Below are positions 23,078 to 32,588 of a stretch of 59,708 bases of DNA, one piece after another (position 1 is the stretch's first letter; every line of letters starts with the position of its first letter). Made by a program: the position numbers and the translations under genes. This stretch comes from Alcanivoracaceae bacterium (lineage in GTDB: Bacteria > Pseudomonadota > Gammaproteobacteria > Pseudomonadales > Alcanivoracaceae), in the NCBI GenBank assembly GCA_002706085.1, contig PAJO01000023.1, positions 33,186 to 92,893 on the forward strand, read 5' to 3'. Below the pieces are notes generated by a model. That model was not told the DNA's origin. It saw nothing but the letters and a program-made list of their open reading frames with translations, and ran no database searches.

Positions 23078-23869
23078 TCAGTCGTTGCAGGTGAAACGGA
23101 AGCTGTCGTCCAGGACCAAAGGTAAGGTCAGGGAACGGAACTGCAACGCGCCCATTTCTTCACAATGCCCGGCACGGGCACCGCTATCCAGATACAGATA
23201 GTCGATATGCAGTACTGGTTTACCCGCCTCGATGAAGGGCGTCAGCAGGTGGCATTCCTGCCACTGGTGACAGGATTCGTTGACCGCGAAATCCACGTGG
23301 GGGAGCAGTTCTTGCACCTGGCCGAGGTCATTCTTCAAGGACACGGCCAGCCCCTCGGCGTGGGCTCGATCAAACAGAAAACGGTTGTAATCCAGTTGGC
23401 TCTGGTAGGTCAGCGCAAAGCCGGTGCGATTGCTGTAGCCGTCCACGTTATCCGGGTCTACCCCGTCGCAGCCGCGCTCGGCCGCCAGGGCGATGCGGTC
23501 TGCCATGATGTCGCGCACATTGGCTGAGCGGGTATCCAGCCAGCGTTCGCCGGGCCAGTTACCCAGACGGCGGCCCTTGTCTGTGGCGAGGAAACGGTCG
23601 GCATCGTCCCGCCAGTCTTCGAAGCTGCCAGCCGAAAAGTAACAGATGACCTTGCGGCCACTGGCTTGCAGATCATTGATCACTGCCTGAGGCGTATCAA
23701 ACAGATCGAGAATATACAGGTCGGCAGGGTAGCCGGTGTTAGGCGGTCCCTGAAGTTGTATTTGCCAGTTCACATCCACGGCAGGTTGGTACCACGCGGG
23801 CGGGGTCTCGGTCTGGGGAGTCAGCAGGCTGGAAATGGCGCCTGACAACATGCCTAGGGAGGAGCTCAT
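23078..23869 (-). CDS. GH114-like (endo-alpha-1,4-polygalactosaminidase-type) protein
   Basis: A 263-residue protein matching the GH114 TIM-barrel family: WQIQLQG, DLYILDLFDT, GRKVICYFSAGSFEDWRDD, WLDTRS, GCDGVDPDNVDGYSN and VDFAVNESC. The acidic residues in DPDNVD and NESC positions fit the family active site. Family members cut alpha-1,4-linked polygalactosamine and related exopolysaccharides, sometimes to release biofilm. No clear signal peptide is seen; the N-terminus (MSSSLGMLSGAISSLL) is only weakly hydrophobic. Either export is atypical or the real start is further upstream. It sits beside the pilus operon, which is also a surface function, but I see no proof that they work together. 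Confidence 0.78.
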   Translation of the reverse strand: MSSSLGMLSGAISSLLTPQTETPPAWYQPAVDVNWQIQLQGPPNTGYPADLYILDLFDTPQAVINDLQASGRKVICYFSAGSFEDWRDDADRFLATDKGRRLGNWPGERWLDTRSANVRDIMADRIALAAERGCDGVDPDNVDGYSNRTGFALTYQSQLDYNRFLFDRAHAEGLAVSLKNDLGQVQELLPHVDFAVNESCHQWQECHLLTPFIEAGKPVLHIDYLYLDSGARAGHCEEMGALQFRSLTLPLVLDDSFRFTCND

Positions 23870-24044
23870 GGTGCACGTCCACAGTGACGGGTGATAACGG
23901 ATGCCACTGATGGTAGGTCGGCGGGGGGAGAAAAAATGTGGTCGATTCGCGCTATTTTTGTAACGCCTTGGTGCAATTACGCATAACTGCGCGCGCGCTT
24001 ATTCCGGGGAGGCAGGTTCAGCTCGTGCCCTGGGCTGCAGCGGA

Positions 24045-25013
24045 TCAGAACTCGACGTCCACCGTGATGGTATCGGTATAGATGCCTTCGATGGCCGTGG
24101 GATCCGCCGGGATTTGCCCGTAAACCGGCATCATGATGCTGGCACCTGTGCCGAGTCCGGAGCCACTTTTTCGGCTGGCGCTATCATTTCCCCATACATT
24201 ATTGCGGCTGGGGTCCCCGTACAGGTTGTAATCAATAAAATGCCCGTTGCCGTCGCTTAATCTGCGCCAGGTTCCAACTGCATGAAGGCCGTTGCTCAGG
24301 CCGACCGTGAATTGGGTCGTGTTGGTGCAGCGCACATCAATAAACGATTCCGCATTGGTTTGCGCCAGAGGTGTGCTTTGTTCGCCAAAATCCATATCGC
24401 TGGCAGTCACCTGGCACTGATCGGGGACATCGATAGTCGCATCCAGTATATAGGTGGTCAGAAGCGTACCGGATGCAACGCAATTTTGATTGCTGCCGAC
24501 CCCGGTAACCTGTGAATTTGCCATGCTGGTCGTGTGGACGCCGGATGCCACGTTGCCGGGTAGCGGGCCATTGATAATGCCAAACAGGTTGACGGTGCCT
24601 TCATCCTGGAAATTGAAAATGCCGGATAAATCCACGGGTACCGCGATGGCGTTCTGTTGGGGTTGAACCACCATGGCGCCTGCGGGTGACGAGTAGATAT
24701 TGAACGGAATGGCCGGGGAGCCGGTTCCTGATGTCATGGTGCGGGGCAGGAAGCCACCGTTGGTATCACTGGCCAGATAAACACACATAGTGAAGCGATA
24801 GCCAAACAGGTTATTGTCTGGAAAGGTGTTGTTCTCAAAAGCACTTCTGGAGCACGTCCAGTCGAGAACGGTGGAGGAGGTGATATTGCCCCCGGCAAAG
24901 GGGTCCGGTGCACCAAAATTCATGTCCGGCGCCTGACTTATCTGACATTGAAGTGCTGTGGCTTCCAGGGGGGCGATCAGCAGGAGGATGAAAGCCAGGC
25001 TACAGCGTGTCAT
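24045..25013 (-). CDS. Two-domain spore-coat-U-like protein, probable pilus tip adhesin
   Basis: A 322-residue protein with a signal peptide (LAFILLLIAPLEATA) and two SCPU (spore coat U) domains. The first starts at about residue 22 (LQCQISQAPDMNFG) and the second at about 200 (CQVTASDMDFGEQSTPLAQTNAESFIDVRCTN), each with a Cys pair. The two-domain form is that of CsuE-type tip adhesins of archaic chaperone-usher pili: the N-domain binds surfaces and the C-domain is the pilin-like plug. It ends in the FDVEF-like strand (TDTITVDVEF) that the chaperone captures. Its start overlaps the chaperone stop by 4 bases (ATGA), so it is the last gene of the operon. Confidence 0.85.
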   Translation of the reverse strand: MTRCSLAFILLLIAPLEATALQCQISQAPDMNFGAPDPFAGGNITSSTVLDWTCSRSAFENNTFPDNNLFGYRFTMCVYLASDTNGGFLPRTMTSGTGSPAIPFNIYSSPAGAMVVQPQQNAIAVPVDLSGIFNFQDEGTVNLFGIINGPLPGNVASGVHTTSMANSQVTGVGSNQNCVASGTLLTTYILDATIDVPDQCQVTASDMDFGEQSTPLAQTNAESFIDVRCTNTTQFTVGLSNGLHAVGTWRRLSDGNGHFIDYNLYGDPSRNNVWGNDSASRKSGSGLGTGASIMMPVYGQIPADPTAIEGIYTDTITVDVEF

Positions 25014-25708
25014 TTGGGCGCACCCTCCACCTTATAGGTGGCAGGCTTTCCATTAATGCTTGCGCTCAGGTAGCTGGCGTTGAGTGAAGAAGGTGTTTGC
25101 AAGGGAATGCGCAGCTCGCTGTTGGGAAGTGCATAGCCAACAAGGCCTTGTTTCACAAGATGCGTATTGCTGTCGTGGTCCAGCCAGTAAACGTCTGCGA
25201 TGCGGGCGTGGGCATTGCCGGTGTTATGAATATGCAGGGCATTCCCCTGTTGGCTGACACTGAGGGAAAATGCCTTTTCGTTCCCTCCCACAAAAACAGG
25301 CAGGGACATGCGCAGTAGAACCTTGAGGTTGGCCCCCTGTCTGCTTTCTGTATCGGGTACTTCGCTGATAATCAAGCGGTAGCTTTTTTCTGTCTCGGAA
25401 GGGGTCGGGCGTCGCCGAATGACACGGACGGTCTGCTCTCCGTTACCGGGAATCAATGTCACTGGAGGCGTAACAATCAGGTCATCCTGTTTGAGTAACT
25501 GCGTCTCGCCATCCACTTGCTCCCAGGCGAAGAGTTGTAACTGGTAGAAGCCTTCCTCACTGGAACCATTGGTCAACTTGTAGGTAGCGTTGGCCTGTGT
25601 AGGGGTCATGCTCATGGTAAGTGGCGCCACGGTGAGCTGGCCTGCAAAGAGGGTACTGCTGAGGCTGATAAGGCAGGACATCAGCACAAGGCCCTGTCGT
25701 TGTGTCAT
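25010..25708 (-). CDS. Archaic-type periplasmic pilus chaperone (CsuC-like)
   Basis: A 232-residue protein. Signal peptide (VLMSCLISLSSTLFA), then a two-domain Ig-like PapD-type fold (LTVAPLTMSMTPTQANATYKLTN..., and RVIRRRPTPSETEKSYRLIISEVP, the conserved edge strand that donates to the pilin). This is the archaic (sigma or Csu) lineage because of the neighbours and the long first domain loop. It folds pilin and tip subunits in the periplasm by donor-strand complementation. It lies 12 bases downstream of the usher and overlaps the tip gene by 4 bases. Confidence 0.88.
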   Translation of the reverse strand: MTQRQGLVLMSCLISLSSTLFAGQLTVAPLTMSMTPTQANATYKLTNGSSEEGFYQLQLFAWEQVDGETQLLKQDDLIVTPPVTLIPGNGEQTVRVIRRRPTPSETEKSYRLIISEVPDTESRQGANLKVLLRMSLPVFVGGNEKAFSLSVSQQGNALHIHNTGNAHARIADVYWLDHDSNTHLVKQGLVGYALPNSELRIPLQTPSSLNASYLSASINGKPATYKVEGAPK

Positions 25709-25720
25709 GGTAACGCTCCT

Positions 25721-28210
25721 CTAGTCACGTTCAGATGGCGACAGACAAGGGTAGGGCCCTATGCCGGGAATCACACCCGGCTCAGGGGTAAAGTCAAAGA
25801 TGACGGTGCAAAGACTGCCGTTGCTAATGATACCGATTTCATTTTCTCCTGCTGATAGATCTTGCAGGAAAATTTCGCCATCGAAGCCGACAACAGTGAC
25901 TTCGGCATCGGGGAGAAGAACGCGTCCGCCTGGCGGGATAGCGTTGCCGTTTTCATCATGCACGACCATGATGGCGCTGTTGCTTTGCTGCACATCAAAG
26001 TGTGCGGTGATCCCGGTCAGTTCTGCAGGTTTCAATGTCAGTTTTCGTTCGTTCAGTTGGGCATCCATCGGCAGATCAGCGACGTCAACTTCAAGGGTGT
26101 TTTCCTGCCAGGCGACCATGTCGGGTATCAGCAAGCGGCCTTTGTGGTTTGTGTGACCAATCACCCGGTTGGACCGCCGGACAGGCAAATTGGCAAAACC
26201 ATTGGTATCGACAATGGCAAAGCTGTTGTTCATCCGGTTGGCAGCAAACACATCCTCATAGTTGGTGATCAGCGAGCCGCTGGCGCTGGCAAAGGTGTCC
26301 AGTTTATTGCCCTGGCCGTACACGCCGGCCTGCAGGTCGGCATAGGGGGTCCACCAGCGCCCTCTCGCCTGACGAGTGCCATCACTGTTTGGACTGTAGG
26401 CAAGATCCCAGCCGAGATCCCAGAACTCGTCGACCTGCTGGCGGAGCGTCACCAGGGTATCGGTTTCATTCTCCTGCTCGTTATGATCGAAGCGGATGCC
26501 GGCTTGTATGGGTCTTGTTCCGCTGGGGCGTATTCGATAGATAAAGCCTGCAAGCCAGGTTCTATCGTCGCTGTCGTCCAGATTTTGATTGACGCTGAGG
26601 GTGAGGGAAATCTGATTCCAGAGTGTGCGGTTGTGGCCCAGCACGAAAAAGCGAGTGCCTTCGCTATCAAAGCGCCGGGTGTCCAGATAGCTGGCACTGA
26701 CATTGCCCTGGGCGCCGAGGTTGAGGCTGCCGTTGATCTGCAGGCTGCTTTGCAGACTGGGGCCAACATCCAGTGTATTGCCCAAGTCACGGTAGCGCTG
26801 TGTTCGCTGGGTGTATTGGGCGCTAACGCCATAACCGGGTGTGCGAAATTCATGCCCGATGACCCACTGTGAGCCTTTGTCTCCCCCATCCTGACCATGG
26901 GCCAGTGCCAGATTGGATACCCCTAGCATGCCAGGTCGAAACACTACCCCTGCGCCCAGATTGATCAGCCCATCACTGAGGCTGCTGGTTCCTTCAATGG
27001 TGAGCCTTTCATTCACGCCGTAGCGGGCCACGCCTGTTCCGACCGGGTCGCCATCATACGCATTGGAGCGCTGGCCGTAGAAGCGCCGCGCTGTGCCCAG
27101 GGTGGTGGAGTAGTCCCAAAATCCCTCGCGCAGCAGTTTTGGGCTGACATAAAAAGGCACCGTTTGCGTCACCTGTCGGCCTAGGGTGTCGGTGGTTACC
27201 ACCTGTGCTTCACCCAGTCCTGTGATTCGGGGTGACGTCTCGATGGAAAAAGGGCCCGGCTGGATAGCCTGATCAGTGAGTCGCAGGTCGTTGACAAAGA
27301 CCTCCAGTGCAGAAGGCAGCGTGGCTGACCCGCTAATTTGCGGTAAGGGAAAGGTGATGAGGTCCGGGCGCGAGGTAAAGTTTCGCGATAATTGAAGGCC
27401 GCCCATACGGATCGAGGGCGTCCATGTCAGTGCGCCGCTAATGGTATCTCCTGCCATCCAGGTGAGCATGCGTTCCGGGTTGGTGAAGCGCCAGTAACTG
27501 TCCAGACGAATATAGTGACCGTCGTCTTCCTGGGTATTGTTCCAGCGCACGACGCCACTGGTGCTGGCAGTGCCCCAGTCATCAAACAGGCGCAGCTCAT
27601 GGCTGGCGGAGGTCGTTTGCCCGCCATTATCCAGCCAGGTGCTGTAACTGTCGTAGTTAAGCAGCGCGCCCTGGTCCCGCTGAGCTGGTATGGCCTTGGG
27701 GAAGTAACCCACACTGAGTGACTGATGGGGGAGCCATTCGGCGGGGACCAGCAGGTTGATCTGCTGGGCATTATTGTCATAACGGCCGGCGACCCCAAGA
27801 TCAGACAGGGTTTGCCATTTTTCATCGCCGTCGCCAGGCAAGTTAATGCCTTGGGCCTTGAGAGCGTCGGTGTCGACAGCGATTTCCTCGCCATACACTT
27901 GTATGGGCAGCATGCTTGGCGTGGGCTGCCCATTGAGAATCAGTTGCGGGTAAGCGATATAGGCGGCATCGGTTTGCCCCCGTGCCTGTGCCCGCAGACG
28001 GTGAATATCGGTTTGGGAGTAGTGGCTGTCCAGTGACACGATGTTGGAGGAACGAGGCGCTGAAGCAGTGAGTTGAGTGGCGTTAGTGTCGGTTGCCCAA
28101 GTGGTTGATGAGAGTAGCAGTAGCAATGCGGAAAGTAATGTGGTGACAACAAGGGTGTCTGCTCGACTCCCCTTGCCCCGCCACGTTTTGAGAAACGGCT
28201 TTACCTTCAC
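25721..28210 (-). CDS. Outer-membrane usher of an archaic chaperone-usher pilus (CsuD-like)
   Basis: About 829 residues from the GTG at 28210, chosen over a TTG at 28255 because the TTG lies inside a 22-base hairpin and lacks a signal-like lead; confidence in the start is modest. A long signal-like segment (VVTTLLSALLLLLSSTTWA) is followed by an N-domain, a 24-strand barrel (family features PQISGSATLPSALEVFVNDLRL, GEAQVVTTDTLGRQVTQTVPFYVSPKLLREG) and C-domains (VVHDENGNAIPPGGRVLLPDAEVTVVGFDGEIFLQDL). It forms the outer-membrane pore through which pilins are assembled. The order pilin-usher-chaperone-tip differs from Acinetobacter Csu, where the chaperone precedes the usher. Confidence 0.88.
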   Translation of the reverse strand: MKVKPFLKTWRGKGSRADTLVVTTLLSALLLLLSSTTWATDTNATQLTASAPRSSNIVSLDSHYSQTDIHRLRAQARGQTDAAYIAYPQLILNGQPTPSMLPIQVYGEEIAVDTDALKAQGINLPGDGDEKWQTLSDLGVAGRYDNNAQQINLLVPAEWLPHQSLSVGYFPKAIPAQRDQGALLNYDSYSTWLDNGGQTTSASHELRLFDDWGTASTSGVVRWNNTQEDDGHYIRLDSYWRFTNPERMLTWMAGDTISGALTWTPSIRMGGLQLSRNFTSRPDLITFPLPQISGSATLPSALEVFVNDLRLTDQAIQPGPFSIETSPRITGLGEAQVVTTDTLGRQVTQTVPFYVSPKLLREGFWDYSTTLGTARRFYGQRSNAYDGDPVGTGVARYGVNERLTIEGTSSLSDGLINLGAGVVFRPGMLGVSNLALAHGQDGGDKGSQWVIGHEFRTPGYGVSAQYTQRTQRYRDLGNTLDVGPSLQSSLQINGSLNLGAQGNVSASYLDTRRFDSEGTRFFVLGHNRTLWNQISLTLSVNQNLDDSDDRTWLAGFIYRIRPSGTRPIQAGIRFDHNEQENETDTLVTLRQQVDEFWDLGWDLAYSPNSDGTRQARGRWWTPYADLQAGVYGQGNKLDTFASASGSLITNYEDVFAANRMNNSFAIVDTNGFANLPVRRSNRVIGHTNHKGRLLIPDMVAWQENTLEVDVADLPMDAQLNERKLTLKPAELTGITAHFDVQQSNSAIMVVHDENGNAIPPGGRVLLPDAEVTVVGFDGEIFLQDLSAGENEIGIISNGSLCTVIFDFTPEPGVIPGIGPYPCLSPSERD

Positions 28211-28238
28211 TGAGCAACAGCCTTGTGCCCGCCGCTGG

Positions 28239-28260
28239 CCGGGTTGGCACGCCAACCCGG
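28239..28260. promoter_or_regulatory. 22-base hairpin between pilin and usher genes
   Basis: CCGGGTTGGC (28239-28248) and GCCAACCCGG (28251-28260) form a perfect 10-bp stem with a two-base centre. It lies 24 bases past the pilin stop on the minus strand. No T tract follows, so it is more likely an mRNA-stability or processing hairpin that keeps pilin mRNA above usher mRNA than a full terminator. Confidence 0.6.
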
Positions 28261-28283
28261 GGTTAACATAACGGCAGGGCCGT

Positions 28284-28793
28284 TTAGAACGTCAGGGTTA
28301 CTGTCACAGTGTCGCTCAGGTCGACACCGGTGCTGCTGGCGTAAGCTGCATCATCGCCGGTGTCCAGCGTCATGGTCTGGGCTGGAATGTTGCCGTTGAC
28401 GGTGTAATCCTGCTGGTTGCCATCGCCGGTGCCGCCAACCGTTGTGGTGGAATCCCAGGCTGTGGTGCCGTCGGGCTGGAAGAGTTGGTAGTCCACCGAG
28501 GAATTATTGGCCGAGGTCATCTCGCGGCTGCTGTTATCGCCAGAAAGCGCGATGGTGTAAGTCGTGCCAGTGGAGCAAGTGACACCGATGGATGAAGTCG
28601 CACTCTCGCCACCCGCATTCACTTCGGCCTGGGTCAGGGAGCCAAAGTCCATATCGGTTGCCGAATTGATTTCGCAAGAACCGATCACGTTCAGTTTGAC
28701 GTCGAAAGTATCGGTTTCAGTGGCTGCCTGGGATGCCAGGGGGGCGGTTACCAAGGTGGCGGCAATGGCGGCCAGTTTAAGCTGATGTTTCAT
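28284..28793 (-). CDS. Spore-coat-U domain major pilin (CsuA/B-like)
   Basis: A 169-residue protein from the ATG at 28793, preceded by GGAGGGATCG. Signal peptide (LKLAAIAATLVTAPLASQA), then a single SCPU/archaic pilin domain: a first Cys in GSCEINSATDMDFGSLTQAEVNAGGE, a second in SIGVTCSTGTTYTIALSG, and the terminal donor-strand motif DTVTVTLTF. This is the major, probably only, shaft subunit, since no second pilin gene is present. It is the first gene of the operon; a hairpin follows and a promoter region with a CRP-like site precedes. Such pili mediate surface attachment and biofilm formation. Confidence 0.88.
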   Translation of the reverse strand: MKHQLKLAAIAATLVTAPLASQAATETDTFDVKLNVIGSCEINSATDMDFGSLTQAEVNAGGESATSSIGVTCSTGTTYTIALSGDNSSREMTSANNSSVDYQLFQPDGTTAWDSTTTVGGTGDGNQQDYTVNGNIPAQTMTLDTGDDAAYASSTGVDLSDTVTVTLTF

Positions 28794-28845
28794 CGATCCC
28801 TCCAATTTCCGACACATGAAAGCCGGAACCAGTACCTTGTTAGAT

Positions 28846-28861
28846 TGTGATTTCTGTCACT
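28846..28861. promoter_or_regulatory. CRP/Vfr-like binding site upstream of the pilus operon
   Basis: TGTGATTTCTGTCACT fits the TGTGA-N6-TCACA consensus with one mismatch. It sits about 60 bases upstream of the pilin ATG, a plausible activator position. A CRP or Vfr homologue is not in the window. Confidence 0.5.
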
Positions 28862-28863
28862 CT

Positions 28864-28883
28864 TTGTAAGAGAATGCTTACAA
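28864..28883. promoter_or_regulatory. TTGTAAG inverted repeat (operator candidate)
   Basis: TTGTAAG-AGAATG-CTTACAA is a perfect 7-bp dyad next to the CRP-like site. A further TTGTAAG half-site lies at 28918-28924. The repeated half-site suggests a dedicated regulator of the pilus operon; which protein binds is unknown. Confidence 0.5.
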
Positions 28884-29074
28884 TAGGGGAGCCGCGCTTA
28901 GAAGAAATAGTTATTTGATTGTAAGCGGTGAAAAGTGGATGAACGGCATTCATTTTCGGGTGACCGGTTGGTCCAGGGGAGTGAATGGTCTTTCATGACA
29001 GGTAGGGCTGATGGATCGAGACAGGCTGGGGGCGAGGCTTTGCCAGTGGCTCAGCCTCGCCAGGTTCGTATGGC

Positions 29075-30505
29075 TTACTGCGGTGTACGAATCACCAGTA
29101 GCCGCTCTTCGGTCATGTCGTTGATGGCCCAGCGGATCCCCTCGCGGCCCAGCCCGGAGTCCTTCACGCCGCCATAGGGCATGTTGTCGACCCGCCAGCT
29201 CGGAACGTCACCGATCACCACGCCTCCTACTTCCAACACATCCCAGGCTTTCTGGGCCTTGTATAGATCACGCGTGAAGATGCCCGCCTGCAGCCCGAAC
29301 TTGGAGTCGTTGATGGCTTGCAGGGCGGCGTCGAAATCGCTGAAGCGGCTGATCACGGCAACCGGGCCAAAGGCTTCTTCTTCTACAATGTGGGTGCCGG
29401 CCGGGGCATCTTCCAGCAGGGTGGCTTCCAGCATGGCGCCATTGCGCTTGCCGCCGGTGAGCAGGGTGGCGCCGGCGTCCACGGCTTCATTGATCCAGTT
29501 TTCCAGCCGGCTCGCTTCGCCTTCGGAAATCACCGGGCCAATAAAGGTGTCCTCGTCCTTCGGGTCGCCCATTTTCAGGGACGCGGTCTTTTCCACCAGT
29601 TTCGATTTCAGGGCGTCGTAGACCTTGTCGTGGATCATGATGCGCTGTACGCCGATGCAGCTCTGGCCTGACTGATAGAAAGCGCCAAACACAATGCGCT
29701 CGACCGCGTCGTTGAGGTCGGCATCTTCATCGACTACCACGGCGGCGTTACCGCCAAGTTCCAGAATCACTGGTTTCTTGCCGGCACGGGCTTTCAGGTC
29801 CCAGCCCACATCCGGGCTACCGGTGAAGCTCAGCAATTTGAAACGATCGTCGGTGGTGAACAGGTCGGCGCCGTCGCGGTGGCAGGGCAGTACCGAGAAG
29901 GCGCCCTTGGGCAGCGCGGTCTCCGCCAGCACTTCGCCGATGATGATGGCGCCAATGGGGGTTCGGCTGGCTGGCTTGAGTACAAAGGGGCAGCCGGCAG
30001 CGATGGCCGGGGCAACCTTGTGGGCCGCCAGGTTCAGGGGAAAGTTGAACGGTGAAATAAAGGAACAGGGACCAATGGGGACCCGTTTCACCATGCCCCG
30101 GTAGCCTTTGGCGCGGGCGGAAATTTCCAGGTTCAGCACTTCCCCTTCGATGCGTACGGCTTCTTCAGCGGCGACGCGGAAGGTGTCGATCAGGCGAGTC
30201 ACTTCACCACGGGCATCCTTGATGGGTTTGCCCGCTTCGATGCACAGGGCTTCGGCCAGTTCGTCAAACCGTTCCTGAAAACGTTTCACACAGTGATAGA
30301 GGATTTCCTGCCGCTCGTAGGGCGCCAGTGCGGCCATGGCGGCACTGGCCTTGTCGGCCGCCTCAATGGCTTGATCAATGGTGGCGGCATCAGCCATGGC
30401 CACGCGGGTGGCAACATCACCGCTGTATTTGTCGGTGACTTCCAGATCCTGGTTGGCGAACACGGCCTCGTTGGCCAGATAGTAGGGGTAAGCGTCTTTT
30501 AGCAT
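29075..30505 (-). CDS. NAD(P)-dependent aldehyde dehydrogenase
   Basis: A 476-residue ALDH-superfamily enzyme. The catalytic Cys 283 (QSGQSCIGVQR), general base Glu 249 (LELGG), oxyanion Asn (SPFNFPLN, near 154) and cofactor-loop FTGSPDVG are present. The sequence character is close to the lactaldehyde/glyceraldehyde-3-phosphate (non-phosphorylating) subgroup rather than to long-chain fatty aldehyde or betaine aldehyde enzymes. The upstream gene on the same strand, 130 bases away, is a TPP-dependent acetolactate-synthase-like enzyme, and a hairpin lies between them. The pair may oxidise an aldehyde made or released by the TPP enzyme. The substrate is inferred, not shown. Confidence 0.88.
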   Translation of the reverse strand: MLKDAYPYYLANEAVFANQDLEVTDKYSGDVATRVAMADAATIDQAIEAADKASAAMAALAPYERQEILYHCVKRFQERFDELAEALCIEAGKPIKDARGEVTRLIDTFRVAAEEAVRIEGEVLNLEISARAKGYRGMVKRVPIGPCSFISPFNFPLNLAAHKVAPAIAAGCPFVLKPASRTPIGAIIIGEVLAETALPKGAFSVLPCHRDGADLFTTDDRFKLLSFTGSPDVGWDLKARAGKKPVILELGGNAAVVVDEDADLNDAVERIVFGAFYQSGQSCIGVQRIMIHDKVYDALKSKLVEKTASLKMGDPKDEDTFIGPVISEGEASRLENWINEAVDAGATLLTGGKRNGAMLEATLLEDAPAGTHIVEEEAFGPVAVISRFSDFDAALQAINDSKFGLQAGIFTRDLYKAQKAWDVLEVGGVVIGDVPSWRVDNMPYGGVKDSGLGREGIRWAINDMTEERLLVIRTPQ

Positions 30506-30562
30506 GTTTGTTCCTTGATGGCGTTGGTGGGGCCATGAGGTGTTTGGCTATCTTTTAAAGCG

Positions 30563-30585
30563 TCGGACGTCGGACGTGCGACGCT
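30563..30585. repeat. GACGTC-rich direct/inverted repeat
   Basis: A tandem of CGGACGT units (CGTCGGACGTCGGACGTGCG...) lies just upstream of the ALDH gene. The same motif makes up the larger palindrome at 39501-39572 between nrdA and nrdB, so it is a dispersed repeat family. Confidence 0.5.
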
Positions 30586-30595
30586 ACAATCAAAC

Positions 30596-30628
30596 CCCGG
30601 ACGGCGCAGGCTGCTTAAGCCGTCCGGG
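30596..30628 (-). terminator. Intercistronic hairpin / weak terminator
   Basis: CCCGGACGGC (30596-30605) pairs perfectly with GCCGTCCGGG (30619-30628), eight bases past the ALS-like stop. On the minus strand it is followed by GGTTTGATT, only a weak T tract, so it may attenuate rather than fully stop transcription into the ALDH gene. Confidence 0.5.
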
Positions 30629-30635
30629 ATGAAGA

Positions 30636-32276
<1,641 letters not shown>

Positions 32277-32391
32277 GTTTCTCTGTCTCCGGTTGTACCC
32301 GTCCGGCTCCCTGGCCGTTGCGGGCTCCACATAGGGTGGCAATCAAGTGTCAACGCGGTTAATGCAAGGATAATGCCGCCTTTTCCTTTAT

Positions 32392-32553
32392 TTGGTGCAT
32401 AAATTGCGCACCAATTGGATGCATCAAGATCGTTGCGAGGTTCACTATAGCGCGTCGACATGCTCATCGGTATGCAGTTGCTTGATCCGTTTCATTAACA
32501 AATGTGATGGGAATGTGTGTGCCGGGTTGTGCACGCCGCACAGGCGGTGCACA
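32392..32553. promoter_or_regulatory. Divergent control region with two dyads
   Basis: About 310 bases separate the ALS-like gene from the amidohydrolase and hold no gene. TTGGTGC...GCACCAA (32392-32414) is a 7-bp dyad with a 9-base centre, typical of an operator. TGTGCAC-GCC...GGC-GGTGCACA (32528-32553) is a second, with one bulged base. Each could bind a regulator or form a leader hairpin for the amidohydrolase. Confidence 0.4.
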
Positions 32554-32588
32554 GTCTGCGCATCAACCTTGTCTGGTCGGAGTAACAA

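Noticed and set aside
28210-28255. TTG start at 28255 for the usher
   Set aside because: The codon lies inside the 22-base hairpin and adds a non-signal-like lead. The GTG at 28210 gives a more normal signal peptide.
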